Positions 5,557-12,372 are shown, counted from the stretch's first letter. The stretch: DNA of 12,372 nucleotides from ARK-14 sp002899805 (GCA_039793985.1 JBAMMC010000006.1:1-12372), one strand, 5' to 3'. Numbers and translations: made by a program. The notes: generated from the letters alone by a model not told the origin.

Positions 5557-7436
5557 TTCTTCACCTCTATAGCATCATATGGGCAAACCTGGGCGCAGCC
5601 TCCGCAGCCCCAGCACATCTCCTCATCTATGTATGCCTTCTTCTTTTCTCTGTCCCACCTTATCGCTGGGCAGCCGTAGGCATTTATGCAAACCTTGCAT
5701 CCAGTGCACTTGCTCTCGTCCACTCTGTAGATGTCCCAGCTCTCGCCTTTCCTCCTCTTCTCTGAGACCACCTTGAGGGCGCAGTCCCTCCTCGCAACTA
5801 TGACTCTGACTCCCCTCATCGAGAGAGCATTCTTGAGAGCGTTTTCCAGTGCCTTGATATCGTATGGATCGACTACTTCGACGTAGTCTGCGCCCATAGA
5901 TTTGGCGACTTCCTCTATGGATATCCTCTTTCCCCTCATACCCTCTGGACTCCCAGGGTTTGGTTGGTGCCCAGTCATTGCCGTCGTTCCGTTGTCGAGG
6001 ACGACCAGGATGAAGTCGGAGCCGTTTGATACGGCATTGGCCAGAGCTGGGAGACCCGTGTGGAAGAACGTTGAGTCACCGATCGTAGCTACAACATACC
6101 TTCCCTCTCCCATCCCAGCTATGGAGATGCCGTGAGCTATGGATATCGAGGCGCCCATATCGACGGTGGTGTCTACAGTCTTCAGTGGAGGGAAGTAGCC
6201 CAGAGTGTAGCATCCGATGTCACTGGGGAAAATGGATCTGGGGGTTGCTGCCTTCCTAATAGCATAGAAGGTATTTCTGTGGGGACACGCTGGACAGAGG
6301 GTTGGAGGAACGGGGGGAGCTAGTGAAGATGCCTCCTTCCCCCTCTTCTCGAGGTCTTCTAGGTTGAGCGGAAGATCGACCTTGAGGAATGCCGAAAGCG
6401 AGCGGGCGACCTTTTCCGGAGTGAGCTCGAAGTCCCTCGGGACTAGATCCTTCCCATGCACTTTCACATCTATTCCCTTCTCGAATGCTGTGAGCTTGAC
6501 CTGATCCTCAATGACAGGCTCAAGCTCTTCGACCACGAGGACCTCATCCAAACTCGAGAGGAACTCGGCAACTGGTTCCCTTGGGAGTGGATAAGGCATC
6601 AGGACCTTCATTATCTTTGCTTCCTTCGTGCCCAGAATGTTCATTGCTTCCTTCACATAGCCATAGCTCACTCCTCCAGCTATTATCCCAAGCCTCGAAG
6701 ATTCTTTGCCTTCTATTTCAACGAGCCCTCTCCCTTCCTCTTTTTCAAAAGCTTCCATGATCTTCGCGTGCTCTAACTTGAGCCTCCTCGAGTTCTGAGG
6801 AAGGTTGACGAATTTCTGCGGATCCTTCTTGAACTCCCCCTTCTTTCTCTTCCCGACAGCGATTTCTTCGGGGAGATCGCCTGTAACTACTTCTCCCCTC
6901 GTGTGGGAAAGTCTCGTCGTTGTCCTCAGAATGACGATGGTTCCATGCTTTTCGCTGAGCTCGAACGCTTTTCTCGTGAGCTCGAGGGCCTCCTGGGGGG
7001 ATGATGGCTCGAGAGCTGGGACATTTGCGAGTCTGGCAAAGAGCCTAGTATCCTGCTCGTTCTGACTGCTCCACATGCTGGGATCATCCGCTACTACGGC
7101 GACGAAACTGCCAATTGTCCTCATGCTGGCTGAGCTCATGAGCGCATCGGCTGCGACGTTGAGACCTACGTGTTTCATGCTGGTCATCGCCCTGATTCCG
7201 CTCCACGAAGCTCCAAGACAAGACTCGAAAGCCACCTTCTCGTTGACTGAGACCTCGGCATATATCCCAGCTGCTTCCGAAACCTCGAGCATTGCATCGA
7301 GGATCTCGCTGCTCGGAGTCCCAGGGTATGCTGCAAAGAATCCCAAATTCGCCTCAAGGGCCCCCCTCACAATTGCTTCGTTTCCCAAGAGGAGGAGTTT
7401 GGATCTGTTCGGAGTTAAGAGCTGCCTAGAGCTCAT
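5553..7436 (-). CDS. iorA: Indolepyruvate:ferredoxin oxidoreductase, alpha subunit
   Basis: The 627-residue protein has the full IorA order. An N-terminal pyrimidine-binding domain carries LLGNEAIVRGALEA and AAYPGTPSSEI (from about residue 10). A middle transketolase C-like domain follows. The thiamine-diphosphate domain begins at CPACPHRNTFYA (381-392), with GDSTFFHTGLPALANAV (453-469) and LDNGTTAMTGHQPNPG (481-496). Two C-terminal 4Fe-4S motifs are CTGCKVCINAYGCPA (from 577) and CWGCGGCAQVCPYDA (from 608). It oxidatively decarboxylates aryl-pyruvates to aryl-acetyl-CoA with ferredoxin as acceptor, together with IorB. The start is ATG 7436, preceded by GAGGAGAG; an open extension to 7511 lies inside the upstream gene and looks like a shadow (MRDLKMLQLQQKLSTS). 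It overlaps the acyl-CoA synthetase gene by 11 bases. Confidence 0.95.
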   Translation of the reverse strand: MSSRQLLTPNRSKLLLLGNEAIVRGALEANLGFFAAYPGTPSSEILDAMLEVSEAAGIYAEVSVNEKVAFESCLGASWSGIRAMTSMKHVGLNVAADALMSSASMRTIGSFVAVVADDPSMWSSQNEQDTRLFARLANVPALEPSSPQEALELTRKAFELSEKHGTIVILRTTTRLSHTRGEVVTGDLPEEIAVGKRKKGEFKKDPQKFVNLPQNSRRLKLEHAKIMEAFEKEEGRGLVEIEGKESSRLGIIAGGVSYGYVKEAMNILGTKEAKIMKVLMPYPLPREPVAEFLSSLDEVLVVEELEPVIEDQVKLTAFEKGIDVKVHGKDLVPRDFELTPEKVARSLSAFLKVDLPLNLEDLEKRGKEASSLAPPVPPTLCPACPHRNTFYAIRKAATPRSIFPSDIGCYTLGYFPPLKTVDTTVDMGASISIAHGISIAGMGEGRYVVATIGDSTFFHTGLPALANAVSNGSDFILVVLDNGTTAMTGHQPNPGSPEGMRGKRISIEEVAKSMGADYVEVVDPYDIKALENALKNALSMRGVRVIVARRDCALKVVSEKRRKGESWDIYRVDESKCTGCKVCINAYGCPAIRWDREKKKAYIDEEMCWGCGGCAQVCPYDAIEVKK

Positions 7437-8805
7437 TGTTGACTCTCCTCTTTGCTTTCGAGTACTCGTAGAGAGCTTTTGCTGCAATTGCAACATCTTC
7501 AGGTCTCTCATATACAGGTATCGCCTCAGCCTCGAGGACTTCCCTCGCTCTCGCGCTCACATCTCCCGCCATGAAAAGGGCAAGGATGGGTTTTCCGCCC
7601 TTGGAGCTCTTCAATGCTTCGACTATTCCTCTGGCATGCTCGTCTCTCTCTATACCAGCGAAGGTTGGCACGACGGAAATCTCGATTATCATGTCTATGC
7701 CATCATCTCTCATGAAGATCTCAGTCGCCTTTCTGTAGTCTTCCCCCCTTGCGCTTGCTATCATGTCAACTGGATTCCTGAAGGAGGCGAATGGAGGTAG
7801 AAACTTCTTGAGCTCTGCGATCGAACCTTTGGAGAGCCTTGGTACTTCCAGGCCATGCTTCTCGAGTTGGTCTGAAACCAGCACTCCCCCTCCTCCGGCA
7901 TTAGTTATTATGCCAACTCTTCTCCCCTTCGGGAGTGGTTGCGAAAATGCCCTGGACATCGAGAGGGCTTCATCGATGGTCTCAGCGATGATTGCCCCAG
8001 CTTGTTTCAAGGCAGCCCCATAGACCTCCCAGGAGCCTGCAATGCTTCCGGTGTGGGAGGAGACTGCTTCGGATGCAGCAGAGCTTCTTCCCCCCTTTAT
8101 AACAATTACCGGCTTCTTCTGGGTCGCTTTCTCCAGAGAGCTCAATAGCTTTCTCCCATCTTTGACGCCCTCTAGATAGAGCATTATGGACTCCGTATCG
8201 CTGTCTCCAGAAAGATATTCGAGGAATTCAGAGAAGTCGAGATCTGCCATGTTGCCTAGACTCACGAACTTTGAGAAGCCTATCTTTTCCTTGACCGTCT
8301 TGTAAATGATCCCTGCCCCCAGAGCTCCGCTCTGCGAGATGAAGGCTATTTTTCCCGCCCTAGCTGGCATTATGAAGGTTGCGTTCAACCCCCTTACTGT
8401 GTTCATAACTCCTACGCAGTTCGGACCCACGATCCTCATCCCCCTCTTCCTTGCCTCCTCAACTATCTTCTTCTCAGCAGCTATCCACTGCTCCTCCCCA
8501 GTCTCCCCGAATCCAGCTGTTATCACAATGGCCCCCTTAGCCCCTTTCTCTGCGCTCTCCTTCACAACATCGAGGACGTGCTGTCTGGGAACCGCGATCA
8601 CAACTAGATCTATTTCATCTTCTATCTCTTGAACGCTCCTGTAGGCCTTCTTCCCCATCACCTCTCTTTCCTTCAAATTCACAGGATAGACCCTCCCCTG
8701 ATACGTAGTGAGATTCCTGAAAATGTCGTAGCCGATCTTCAAGGGATCGTTCGAAGCTCCAACAACCGCGATGCTCTTCGGATTGAAGAGGAAATCGAGC
8801 TGCAA
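7426..8805 (-). CDS. acdA: ADP-forming acyl-CoA synthetase, alpha subunit
   Basis: This 459-residue protein has the archaeal ACD alpha layout: CoA-binding Rossmann domain (FLFNPKSIAVVGASN near the N-terminus), middle domain with GPNCVGVMNT (127-136) and FISQSGALG, and a third domain. SEAVSSHTGSIAGS contains the phosphohistidine at about residue 251, as in Pyrococcus ACD alpha. It makes ATP from ADP, phosphate and acyl-CoA, releasing the acid. The ATP-grasp beta subunit is absent from this window, so the holoenzyme must use a beta encoded elsewhere. I chose TTG 8805, because GGAGGT lies eight bases before it and the product then begins MQLDFLFNPKS like relatives. ATG 8826 adds seven residues, lacks a ribosome binding site, and lies at or upstream of the predicted transcript start. 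Followed directly by iorAB, so aryl-acetyl-CoA is the likely substrate. Confidence 0.92.
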   Translation of the reverse strand: MQLDFLFNPKSIAVVGASNDPLKIGYDIFRNLTTYQGRVYPVNLKEREVMGKKAYRSVQEIEDEIDLVVIAVPRQHVLDVVKESAEKGAKGAIVITAGFGETGEEQWIAAEKKIVEEARKRGMRIVGPNCVGVMNTVRGLNATFIMPARAGKIAFISQSGALGAGIIYKTVKEKIGFSKFVSLGNMADLDFSEFLEYLSGDSDTESIMLYLEGVKDGRKLLSSLEKATQKKPVIVIKGGRSSAASEAVSSHTGSIAGSWEVYGAALKQAGAIIAETIDEALSMSRAFSQPLPKGRRVGIITNAGGGGVLVSDQLEKHGLEVPRLSKGSIAELKKFLPPFASFRNPVDMIASARGEDYRKATEIFMRDDGIDMIIEISVVPTFAGIERDEHARGIVEALKSSKGGKPILALFMAGDVSARAREVLEAEAIPVYERPEDVAIAAKALYEYSKAKRRVNNEL

Positions 8806-8813
8806 AGCGTATG

Positions 8814-8819
8814 ACCTCC
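8814..8819 (-). promoter_or_regulatory. Ribosome binding site that favours the TTG start of acdA
   Basis: On the minus strand GGAGGT lies eight bases before TTG 8805. The alternative ATG at 8826 lies upstream of this site and has no comparable motif, so the site decides the start. Confidence 0.6.
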
Positions 8820-8840
8820 ATAACATTATTAGCCCTAGCA

Positions 8841-8853
8841 GTTTAATTATTAT
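8841..8853. promoter_or_regulatory. Shared AT box, possible bidirectional promoter
   Basis: The only AT-rich element between the divergent genes is TTTAATTATTA (8842-8852); on the other strand it reads TAATAATTAAA. Using a spacing of about 26 bases, the plus-strand start falls near 8873, just before ATG 8877. The minus-strand start falls near 8821, just before the acdA ribosome binding site. One near-symmetric TATA box could thus feed both transcripts. Overlapping but separate boxes are equally possible. Confidence 0.45.
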
Positions 8854-8876
8854 GCTGTTGCGGTGCTTCGAGCTCC

Positions 8877-9872
8877 ATGAGTTCAGAGAAGATCTTCGAT
8901 ATAAAAGTCAGTGGAGAGGCGGTCAAGCTATCGAGGAGGTACGGGATCCTCCCCTATATGGCTGAGAGGTACTTAATGATCTTCGGGCGCGAGGAAGCCG
9001 AGCTTTTCATGGAGAGCGTCTCCAAAGGCATACCCAGGAGCATAAGATGCAATACGCTGGCAATCAAAGACTGCAGAGAGCTGGAGAAAAGGCTCGAGGA
9101 AAGAGGTTTCGCCCTGAGACCTTCTAAGATAGTCCCCTATGGTTACTATGTAGAGCACAGCCCCGTCCAATTGGGGGCCACAATCGAGCACTTGTTAGGC
9201 TACTACTTCATACAGGGCATAGGGAGCATGGCTTCAGTCATAGCCCTCTCCCCAAAGCCTGGAGAGAGAGTTGCTGACTTAGCGGCAGCTCCTGGCGGGA
9301 AGACAACACATATCGCCCAGCTGATGGAGAACAGGGGAACAGTACTGAGCGTAGAGATTGATGCGAGGAGGCTGGCAAAGTTGGTCTCAAATATAGAGAG
9401 AATGCATGTGAGGAATGCAGTTATATTAATGGGGGACATATTGAAAGCGAAGATCCCGGAAGGTGCGTTCGACAGGATCATGCTGGATGCTCCATGCACG
9501 GGAGAAGGTCTCATCGTTTACAAGAGAGAGAGGATGGTCACAAGGACGGAAGAAGATCTCAGAAAAATGAGCAACTATCAGCAGAGGCTTGTGGAGAGGA
9601 GCTTCAGGTTTCTGAAGCCAGGAGGGATAATGGCCTACGTCACATGCAGCATAGCTCCTGAAGAGAACGAGTATGTCCTTTCGAGTGTTCTTGAAAGAAC
9701 AGAGGATATGGAAGTTCTCGAAACAAGGCTCCAGGGCTCAAGCAACACTCCAGGTCTGGAGGAGTTCAATGGAGTTCAGTTCGGGAAGGAAATGAGGAAA
9801 TGCTTGAGGCTCTATCCTCATAGAGATGGGACTGAGGGGTTCTTCATATGTCTGATGAGGAGAAAGAACTGA
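8877..9872 (+). CDS. NOL1/NOP2/Sun family RNA (cytosine-5) methyltransferase
   Basis: A 331-residue S-adenosylmethionine-dependent RNA methyltransferase. After an N-terminal RNA-binding-like region with RCNTL (57-61), the SAM-binding motif I reads VADLAAAPGGKTTHIAQ (132-148). Motif IV is DAPCTGEG (204-211), with Cys207. Motif VI is YVTCSIAPEENEY (254-266), with Cys257, the nucleophile position in the family. A C-terminal RLYPHRDGTEGFFICLMRR closes the fold. The family makes m5C in tRNA or rRNA; the target here is not evident. ATG 8877 has no ribosome binding site but lies just after a predicted transcript start, consistent with a leaderless message. It overlaps the NIP7-like gene by 25 bases, suggesting the two products act on the same RNA. 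Confidence 0.92.
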   Translation: MSSEKIFDIKVSGEAVKLSRRYGILPYMAERYLMIFGREEAELFMESVSKGIPRSIRCNTLAIKDCRELEKRLEERGFALRPSKIVPYGYYVEHSPVQLGATIEHLLGYYFIQGIGSMASVIALSPKPGERVADLAAAPGGKTTHIAQLMENRGTVLSVEIDARRLAKLVSNIERMHVRNAVILMGDILKAKIPEGAFDRIMLDAPCTGEGLIVYKRERMVTRTEEDLRKMSNYQQRLVERSFRFLKPGGIMAYVTCSIAPEENEYVLSSVLERTEDMEVLETRLQGSSNTPGLEEFNGVQFGKEMRKCLRLYPHRDGTEGFFICLMRRKN

Positions 9873-10360
9873 GCTCTCTCAGCTGCGAGGAAGGGCGCGT
9901 TTCCCTTGAGAAGTTTCTCCGCGAGATGAATGTCAAATTGCCTCGCTGCTCTGATTTTTTCTGCAGAAGGTCTGGAAGAAAGCTATGGGTCTACTGTATA
10001 GAGGATGAGCTGAAAGAGATTGTGGCTCATCTCATAGTCGAGAGGGAGAGGATTTACCACGCAGGGTTCTTAGCAGGGTATATAGAAGAGGGTGGAAGGT
10101 TCGTTCCCTCCCTCGAATTGGGATGGGAGCTGGTTACCAGAGGGGCAGTTCCCGGAGAGCTGATTGTCATGTTGAATGAAGCTGAAGAGAAGGAGTTCAT
10201 ATTTGGCAGGAGCGTTCCTGTTCCAGGACTCCCCCGCAACCGGAAGGATCTTCTCCTGGTTCTGAACAAAAGGGGTGAATTCCTAGGCTGGGGGAAGGCT
10301 CTGAGGGGGTCAATTTCCCCAGTCGCAGATATTGGTTCTTATATCAGATCAAAGGACTGA
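9848..10360 (+). CDS. NIP7-like pre-PUA/PUA domain protein
   Basis: The 170-residue product resembles archaeal NIP7-type proteins. The middle segment HAGFLAGYIEEGGRFVPSLELG (71-92) fits the AG...G......PS.E pattern of the pre-PUA domain. The C-terminal segment VPVPGLPRNRKDLLLVLNKRGEFLGWGKA (about 123-151) fits a PUA RNA-binding domain, in which a start strand is followed by a ...GEFLG.G.A turn. ATG 9848 lies inside the end of the methyltransferase gene, after GGGGT. Some m5C methyltransferases carry a PUA domain in the same chain, so this separate overlapping gene may supply RNA binding in trans. A role in ribosome assembly, as for eukaryotic NIP7, is an alternative. Three cysteines (34, 39, 50) are present without an obvious zinc motif. 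Confidence 0.7.
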   Translation: MSDEEKELSSLSCEEGRVSLEKFLREMNVKLPRCSDFFCRRSGRKLWVYCIEDELKEIVAHLIVERERIYHAGFLAGYIEEGGRFVPSLELGWELVTRGAVPGELIVMLNEAEEKEFIFGRSVPVPGLPRNRKDLLLVLNKRGEFLGWGKALRGSISPVADIGSYIRSKD

Positions 10361-10674
10361 GCTTTTTGGGGGAAAGCGGACCCAGCTTCTCTATGAAAAT
10401 GAAGTCGTGAGCGTCTTTCCTTCAACGGAAATGTTTTTTTGTACCTTGGGCTCCCCGAGGCAATGGGGGCTTCATGCCTTTGAGCTCTATATCCCATTGA
10501 TTTCACAGCGATCTCTCGTAGGCTTTGACAAGATGCGAAACCACTTAGATGGAAATACGAAGCGATCGAAGCGAACATCCGGTGGAGAAACTGCAGATTG
10601 CCAAACCTTAATAAACTTCCTTTTCCAAATCCACCACATCTGATGAAACTTTAGCTACAGAGGTGCTGATGGGA
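10361..10674 (+). other. 314-base stretch without a convincing gene
   Basis: Frames that are open here give protein sequences unlike any family, with atypical composition, so I do not call a gene. Visible items are: a T-run TTTTTTT at 10434-10440 that could end the preceding transcript; a possible imperfect hairpin at 10458-10479 (AGGCAATG ... CATGCCT, one bulged A); a short direct repeat CGAAGCGATCGAAGCG near 10558-10573; and a TATA-like box near 10607-10616. I could not build a tRNA, an RNase P or SRP RNA core, or a full C/D-box RNA from it. Confidence 0.5.
10607..10616 (+). promoter_or_regulatory. TATA-like promoter for the FKBP gene
   Basis: CTTAATAAAC, preceded by CCAAAC, resembles an archaeal TATA box. 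A start about 26 bases on, near 10637, would leave a leader of roughly 38 bases containing the AGAGGTG ribosome binding site (10659-10665). Confidence 0.4.
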
Positions 10675-11460
10675 ATGCCCTTCAATGAGAAGGACTTTGT
10701 ATTGGTTGAATATACAGCCACGGTGAAAGAGACGGGAAGTGTCGTTGACACTACCAGCTCTGAAATCGCGAAAGCAAACAACATATTTGACGAAGAGAAA
10801 CTCTACGAACCGATCCTAATTGTGATAGGAGAGGGACGGGTAGTAAAAGGGCTAGAAGAGACTATAAAGGAGATGAACGAAGGAGAGGAGAAGGAAGTCG
10901 AAATCCCTCCGGAAAAGGCATACGGAGTGAGAGATCCCTCCAAGTTGAGAAGGATACCTCTGAGGGAGTTCAGGAAGGGTGAAGTTGAGCCCATCCCCGG
11001 AAGAATAGTGGAGATCAATGGTGTACCTGCTGTCATAAGAGACGTGAGTGGCGGGAGAGTCCTAGTAGACTTCAACCACCCACTCGCTGGAAAGGTTCTA
11101 GTATATAAAGTCAAAGTAGTGAAGCAACTTAAAACGGATGAGGAAAAAATCAGGGCTTTGCTGAAGAGAAGATTCAGAGCGAAAGAACCAGAAAAGTACG
11201 GCATAAGAATATCGAAAGAGGAGGGTCTCGTCGAGATTAAGGTTCCAGAACAGGAAATGCTGGGACAGGATATTCAACTGGCAAAGAGAGCACTTGCTAG
11301 GGAGATATTCGAATATATTGAAGGCATTGGCAGAGTCCTCTACGTCGAAGAAGTGGTGAAACAGAAGGAGGAGAAGATGAAGACCGAGACAGCTAAGGCA
11401 GAAGAGGCTAAAGAGGAGCAGACTCAGCAGGAAAGTTCGCAGAGTTCACCGTCCAAATGA
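10675..11460 (+). CDS. Long archaeal FKBP-type peptidyl-prolyl isomerase (SlyD-like)
   Basis: The 261-residue protein begins FVLVEYTATVKETGSVVDTT, then LIVIGEGRVVKGLEETIKEM (48-67) and VEIPPEKAYG (75-84), the FKBP core. An inserted flap (IF) domain, about 86-132 with RIVEINGVPAVIRDV, and NHPLAGK (134-140) follow, as in SlyD and long archaeal FKBPs. These are cytosolic foldases and chaperones that isomerise X-Pro bonds. Residues 150-230 form an extra C-terminal domain found in long archaeal members. The last 30 or so residues (K/E, then Q/S rich) look disordered. ATG 10675 was chosen because GAGGTG lies nine bases upstream; ATG 10669 and GTG 10663 are in frame but too close to or inside that site. 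It has its own apparent promoter and faces the rubrerythrin gene. Confidence 0.9.
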   Translation: MPFNEKDFVLVEYTATVKETGSVVDTTSSEIAKANNIFDEEKLYEPILIVIGEGRVVKGLEETIKEMNEGEEKEVEIPPEKAYGVRDPSKLRRIPLREFRKGEVEPIPGRIVEINGVPAVIRDVSGGRVLVDFNHPLAGKVLVYKVKVVKQLKTDEEKIRALLKRRFRAKEPEKYGIRISKEEGLVEIKVPEQEMLGQDIQLAKRALAREIFEYIEGIGRVLYVEEVVKQKEEKMKTETAKAEEAKEEQTQQESSQSSPSK

Positions 11461-11505
11461 GAATGAGAGAATAGAGCATGCGTTTTCATAAAAATAGCCA
11501 GAATA

Positions 11506-11531
11506 TTTTTCATCCTGAAGGGTCAATTTTT
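11506..11531 (+). terminator. Paired T-tracts after the FKBP gene
   Basis: Two TTTTT runs at 11506-11510 and 11527-11531 follow the FKBP stop by 46 and 67 bases, in a gap between convergent genes. They are plausible archaeal U-tract terminators; no strong hairpin precedes them. Confidence 0.4.
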
Positions 11532-11553
11532 ACGAGCGAATATCTAAATAAGG

Positions 11554-11559
11554 AAAAAA
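11554..11559 (-). terminator. T-tract after the rubrerythrin gene
   Basis: On the minus strand TTTTTT occurs 15 bases past the rubrerythrin stop codon (GCTTTTTTCCTTA). It is a simple U-tract consistent with archaeal termination. Confidence 0.4.
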
Positions 11560-11573
11560 GCGTTAATGAAGGC

Positions 11574-12128
11574 TCAGAATCCTTTGAATGTTTCTTTCTT
11601 TGCTCCGCAGACGGGGCACTTTTCCGGAGGCTCTTCACCAACATGGGTGTAGCCGCAGACTGGGCAAATCCACACCTTTCCCTTTAGCTCCATATCCTTT
11701 CCTGAATCGACGCTGTTCTTTGCTTCCCTATAGAGCTGTGCATGGATCTGCTCAGCCTTATACGCATATGTGAAGCTCTGAACAGCTTCCTTCTCGTTCT
11801 GAAATTCTGCCGTTTTGATATATACAGGGTACATTTCCCTCACTTCGAACTCTTCTCCCCTTATAGCAAGTTCGAGGTTCTTGCTCGTGTTTCCGGGACC
11901 TATGGGAACTCCACCGCACCCTTTAGCATCTTCGTTATACTCTCTCAGAGCTTTGTAGTGGTTTGTCGCATGGACTTGTTCCGCATATGCTATAGCTCTG
12001 AAGAGTCTAGCGACGTTCTTATACCCTTCTCTTTCCGCTATATCGGAGAAGATCAGGTATCTCATATGGGCCATTGATTCTCCGCTCAAAGCGGAAAGGA
12101 GGGCATCCTTAGTCATATCTTTAACCAT
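11574..12128 (-). CDS. rbr: Rubrerythrin
   Basis: A 184-residue rubrerythrin with both expected parts. The ferritin-like di-iron four-helix domain shows Glu17 (SGESMAHMRY), the AYAEQVHATNH motif with Glu50 and His53, the IRGEEFEVREMYP helix (about 89-101), and YAYKAEQIHAQLY with Glu126 and His129. The C-terminal rubredoxin-like domain shows CPVCGY (155-160) and CPVCGA (171-176), the two CxxC pairs that hold one iron. Rubrerythrins reduce hydrogen peroxide in the cytosol of anaerobes, taking electrons from NAD(P)H via rubredoxin or a related carrier. ATG 12128 is preceded by GAGGAGGATCGAC, a strong ribosome binding site; an upstream TTG at 12143 would place that site inside the gene. It is monocistronic, convergent with FKBP. 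The CGG segment at 71-73 is a small extra feature between helices. Confidence 0.95.
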   Translation of the reverse strand: MVKDMTKDALLSALSGESMAHMRYLIFSDIAEREGYKNVARLFRAIAYAEQVHATNHYKALREYNEDAKGCGGVPIGPGNTSKNLELAIRGEEFEVREMYPVYIKTAEFQNEKEAVQSFTYAYKAEQIHAQLYREAKNSVDSGKDMELKGKVWICPVCGYTHVGEEPPEKCPVCGAKKETFKGF

Positions 12129-12172
12129 GTCGATCCTCCTCAAACGATTTACCAGAATACCTTATGCAATAA

Positions 12173-12188
12173 TATCCTATATATGTTG
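12173..12188 (-). promoter_or_regulatory. TATA-like promoter for rubrerythrin
   Basis: On the minus strand CAACATATATAGGATA contains a good TATA box (ATATATAGG). A start about 26 bases on, near 12155, leaves a leader of about 27 bases that includes the GAGGAGG ribosome binding site. Confidence 0.5.
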
Positions 12189-12321
12189 ATGCTCCCTTCA
12201 ATGGAAAACGATGCCTTCAAATATTTTGTGAGTTGGTCTGCTCAGGAAGAGGTAGCTTATATGGGAATTCACTTCAAAATAAAAATACATGTGTTATGGA
12301 GGACAGGTCGCCCAAAGCTTG

Positions 12322-12372
12322 TTATGGGATGACTCCCGTCTCCCTCGCGAGCCTCTCTGCTGCCTCCCAGCT
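12322..12372 (-). CDS. C-terminal end of an unidentified protein, cut by window edge
   Basis: On the minus strand a frame is open from the window end to TAA at 12324-12322, reading SWEAAERLARETGVIP. The amphipathic, AER-rich helix and normal codon use look like the end of a real protein, but 16 residues are too few to name a family. The roughly 130 bases between it and the rubrerythrin promoter hold nothing else I recognise. Confidence 0.45.
   Translation of the reverse strand, partial: SWEAAERLARETGVIP

Noticed and set aside
7437..7511. N-terminal extension of iorA by 25 codons
   Set aside because: The extension lies in acdA coding sequence, and the ATG at 7436 has GAGGAGAG just upstream and gives the usual IorA N-terminus.
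7075..7800. 241-codon open frame on the plus strand
   Set aside because: It is antisense to the iorA-acdA junction, both strongly supported genes, and its translation shows no domain.
10545..10585. tRNA T-loop-like GTTCGCTTC on the minus strand
   Set aside because: No flanking five-base stem, anticodon arm or acceptor stem could be assembled.
10332..10643. 103-codon open frame (plus) and a 79-codon frame on the opposite strand
   Set aside because: Neither translation has family features or normal composition, and neither has a ribosome binding site; I treat the stretch as non-coding.
10640..10669. Possible C/D-box small RNA (CTGATGA followed by CTGA)
   Set aside because: The spacing between boxes is too short for a guide RNA, there is no internal C'/D' pair, and it overlaps the FKBP ribosome binding site.
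11742..12077. 111-codon open frame on the plus strand
   Set aside because: It is antisense to rubrerythrin, which has all iron ligands in place.

Overview
The window looks like a chromosomal segment of an anaerobic, probably hyperthermophilic archaeon of the Thermoproteota/Korarchaeota side of the tree. The reasons are: Arg codons mostly AGA/AGG and Ile often ATA at a near-balanced G+C; clear GGAGGTGAT-type ribosome binding sites; TATA-like boxes roughly 25-30 bases before inferred transcription starts; and an archaeal gene set (ADP-forming acyl-CoA synthetase, IorAB, a NIP7-like PUA protein, a long archaeal FKBP, rubrerythrin). The exact lineage cannot be fixed from the sequence; a Korarchaeum-like genome is only a guess. 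There are no mobile elements, CRISPR arrays, rRNAs or recognisable tRNAs.

Region 1 (1-4131, plus strand) is one tightly packed operon: the 3' end of fdrA, a 57-residue 'fdrA domain' protein, allG (DUF1116), allH (DUF2877), xdhC and mocA. Several junctions overlap by four bases (ATGA, GTGA). In Escherichia coli, FdrA/AllG/AllH act in the anaerobic allantoin branch, assigned to oxamate transcarbamylation. XdhC and MocA mature the cofactor of xanthine-dehydrogenase-type molybdenum hydroxylases. Together they suggest degradation of a purine, or of a related ureide or N-heterocycle, with carbamoyl phosphate as the energy-yielding product. The hydroxylase itself and a carbamate kinase would lie outside the window.

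Region 2 (4149-8826, minus strand) is an amino-acid fermentation operon: an ADP-forming acyl-CoA synthetase alpha subunit, then iorA and iorB (indolepyruvate/arylpyruvate:ferredoxin oxidoreductase), then a GNAT-family protein of unknown substrate. IorAB turns aryl-pyruvates into aryl-acetyl-CoA plus reduced ferredoxin, and the synthetase would harvest the thioester as ATP. The ATP-grasp beta subunit is not next to it. The operon faces mocA tail to tail across only 17 bases.

Region 3 (8877-10360, plus strand) is divergent from region 2 across a roughly 70-base gap with one AT-rich box that could serve both directions. It holds a NOL1/NOP2/Sun RNA cytosine-C5 methyltransferase and an overlapping gene for a NIP7-like pre-PUA/PUA protein, a likely RNA-modification pair.

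Region 4 (10361-12372) starts with a 314-base stretch without a convincing gene, containing a probable promoter. It is followed by a SlyD-like archaeal FKBP peptidyl-prolyl isomerase (plus strand), a convergent rubrerythrin (minus strand), and the last 16 codons of a further minus-strand gene cut by the window end.
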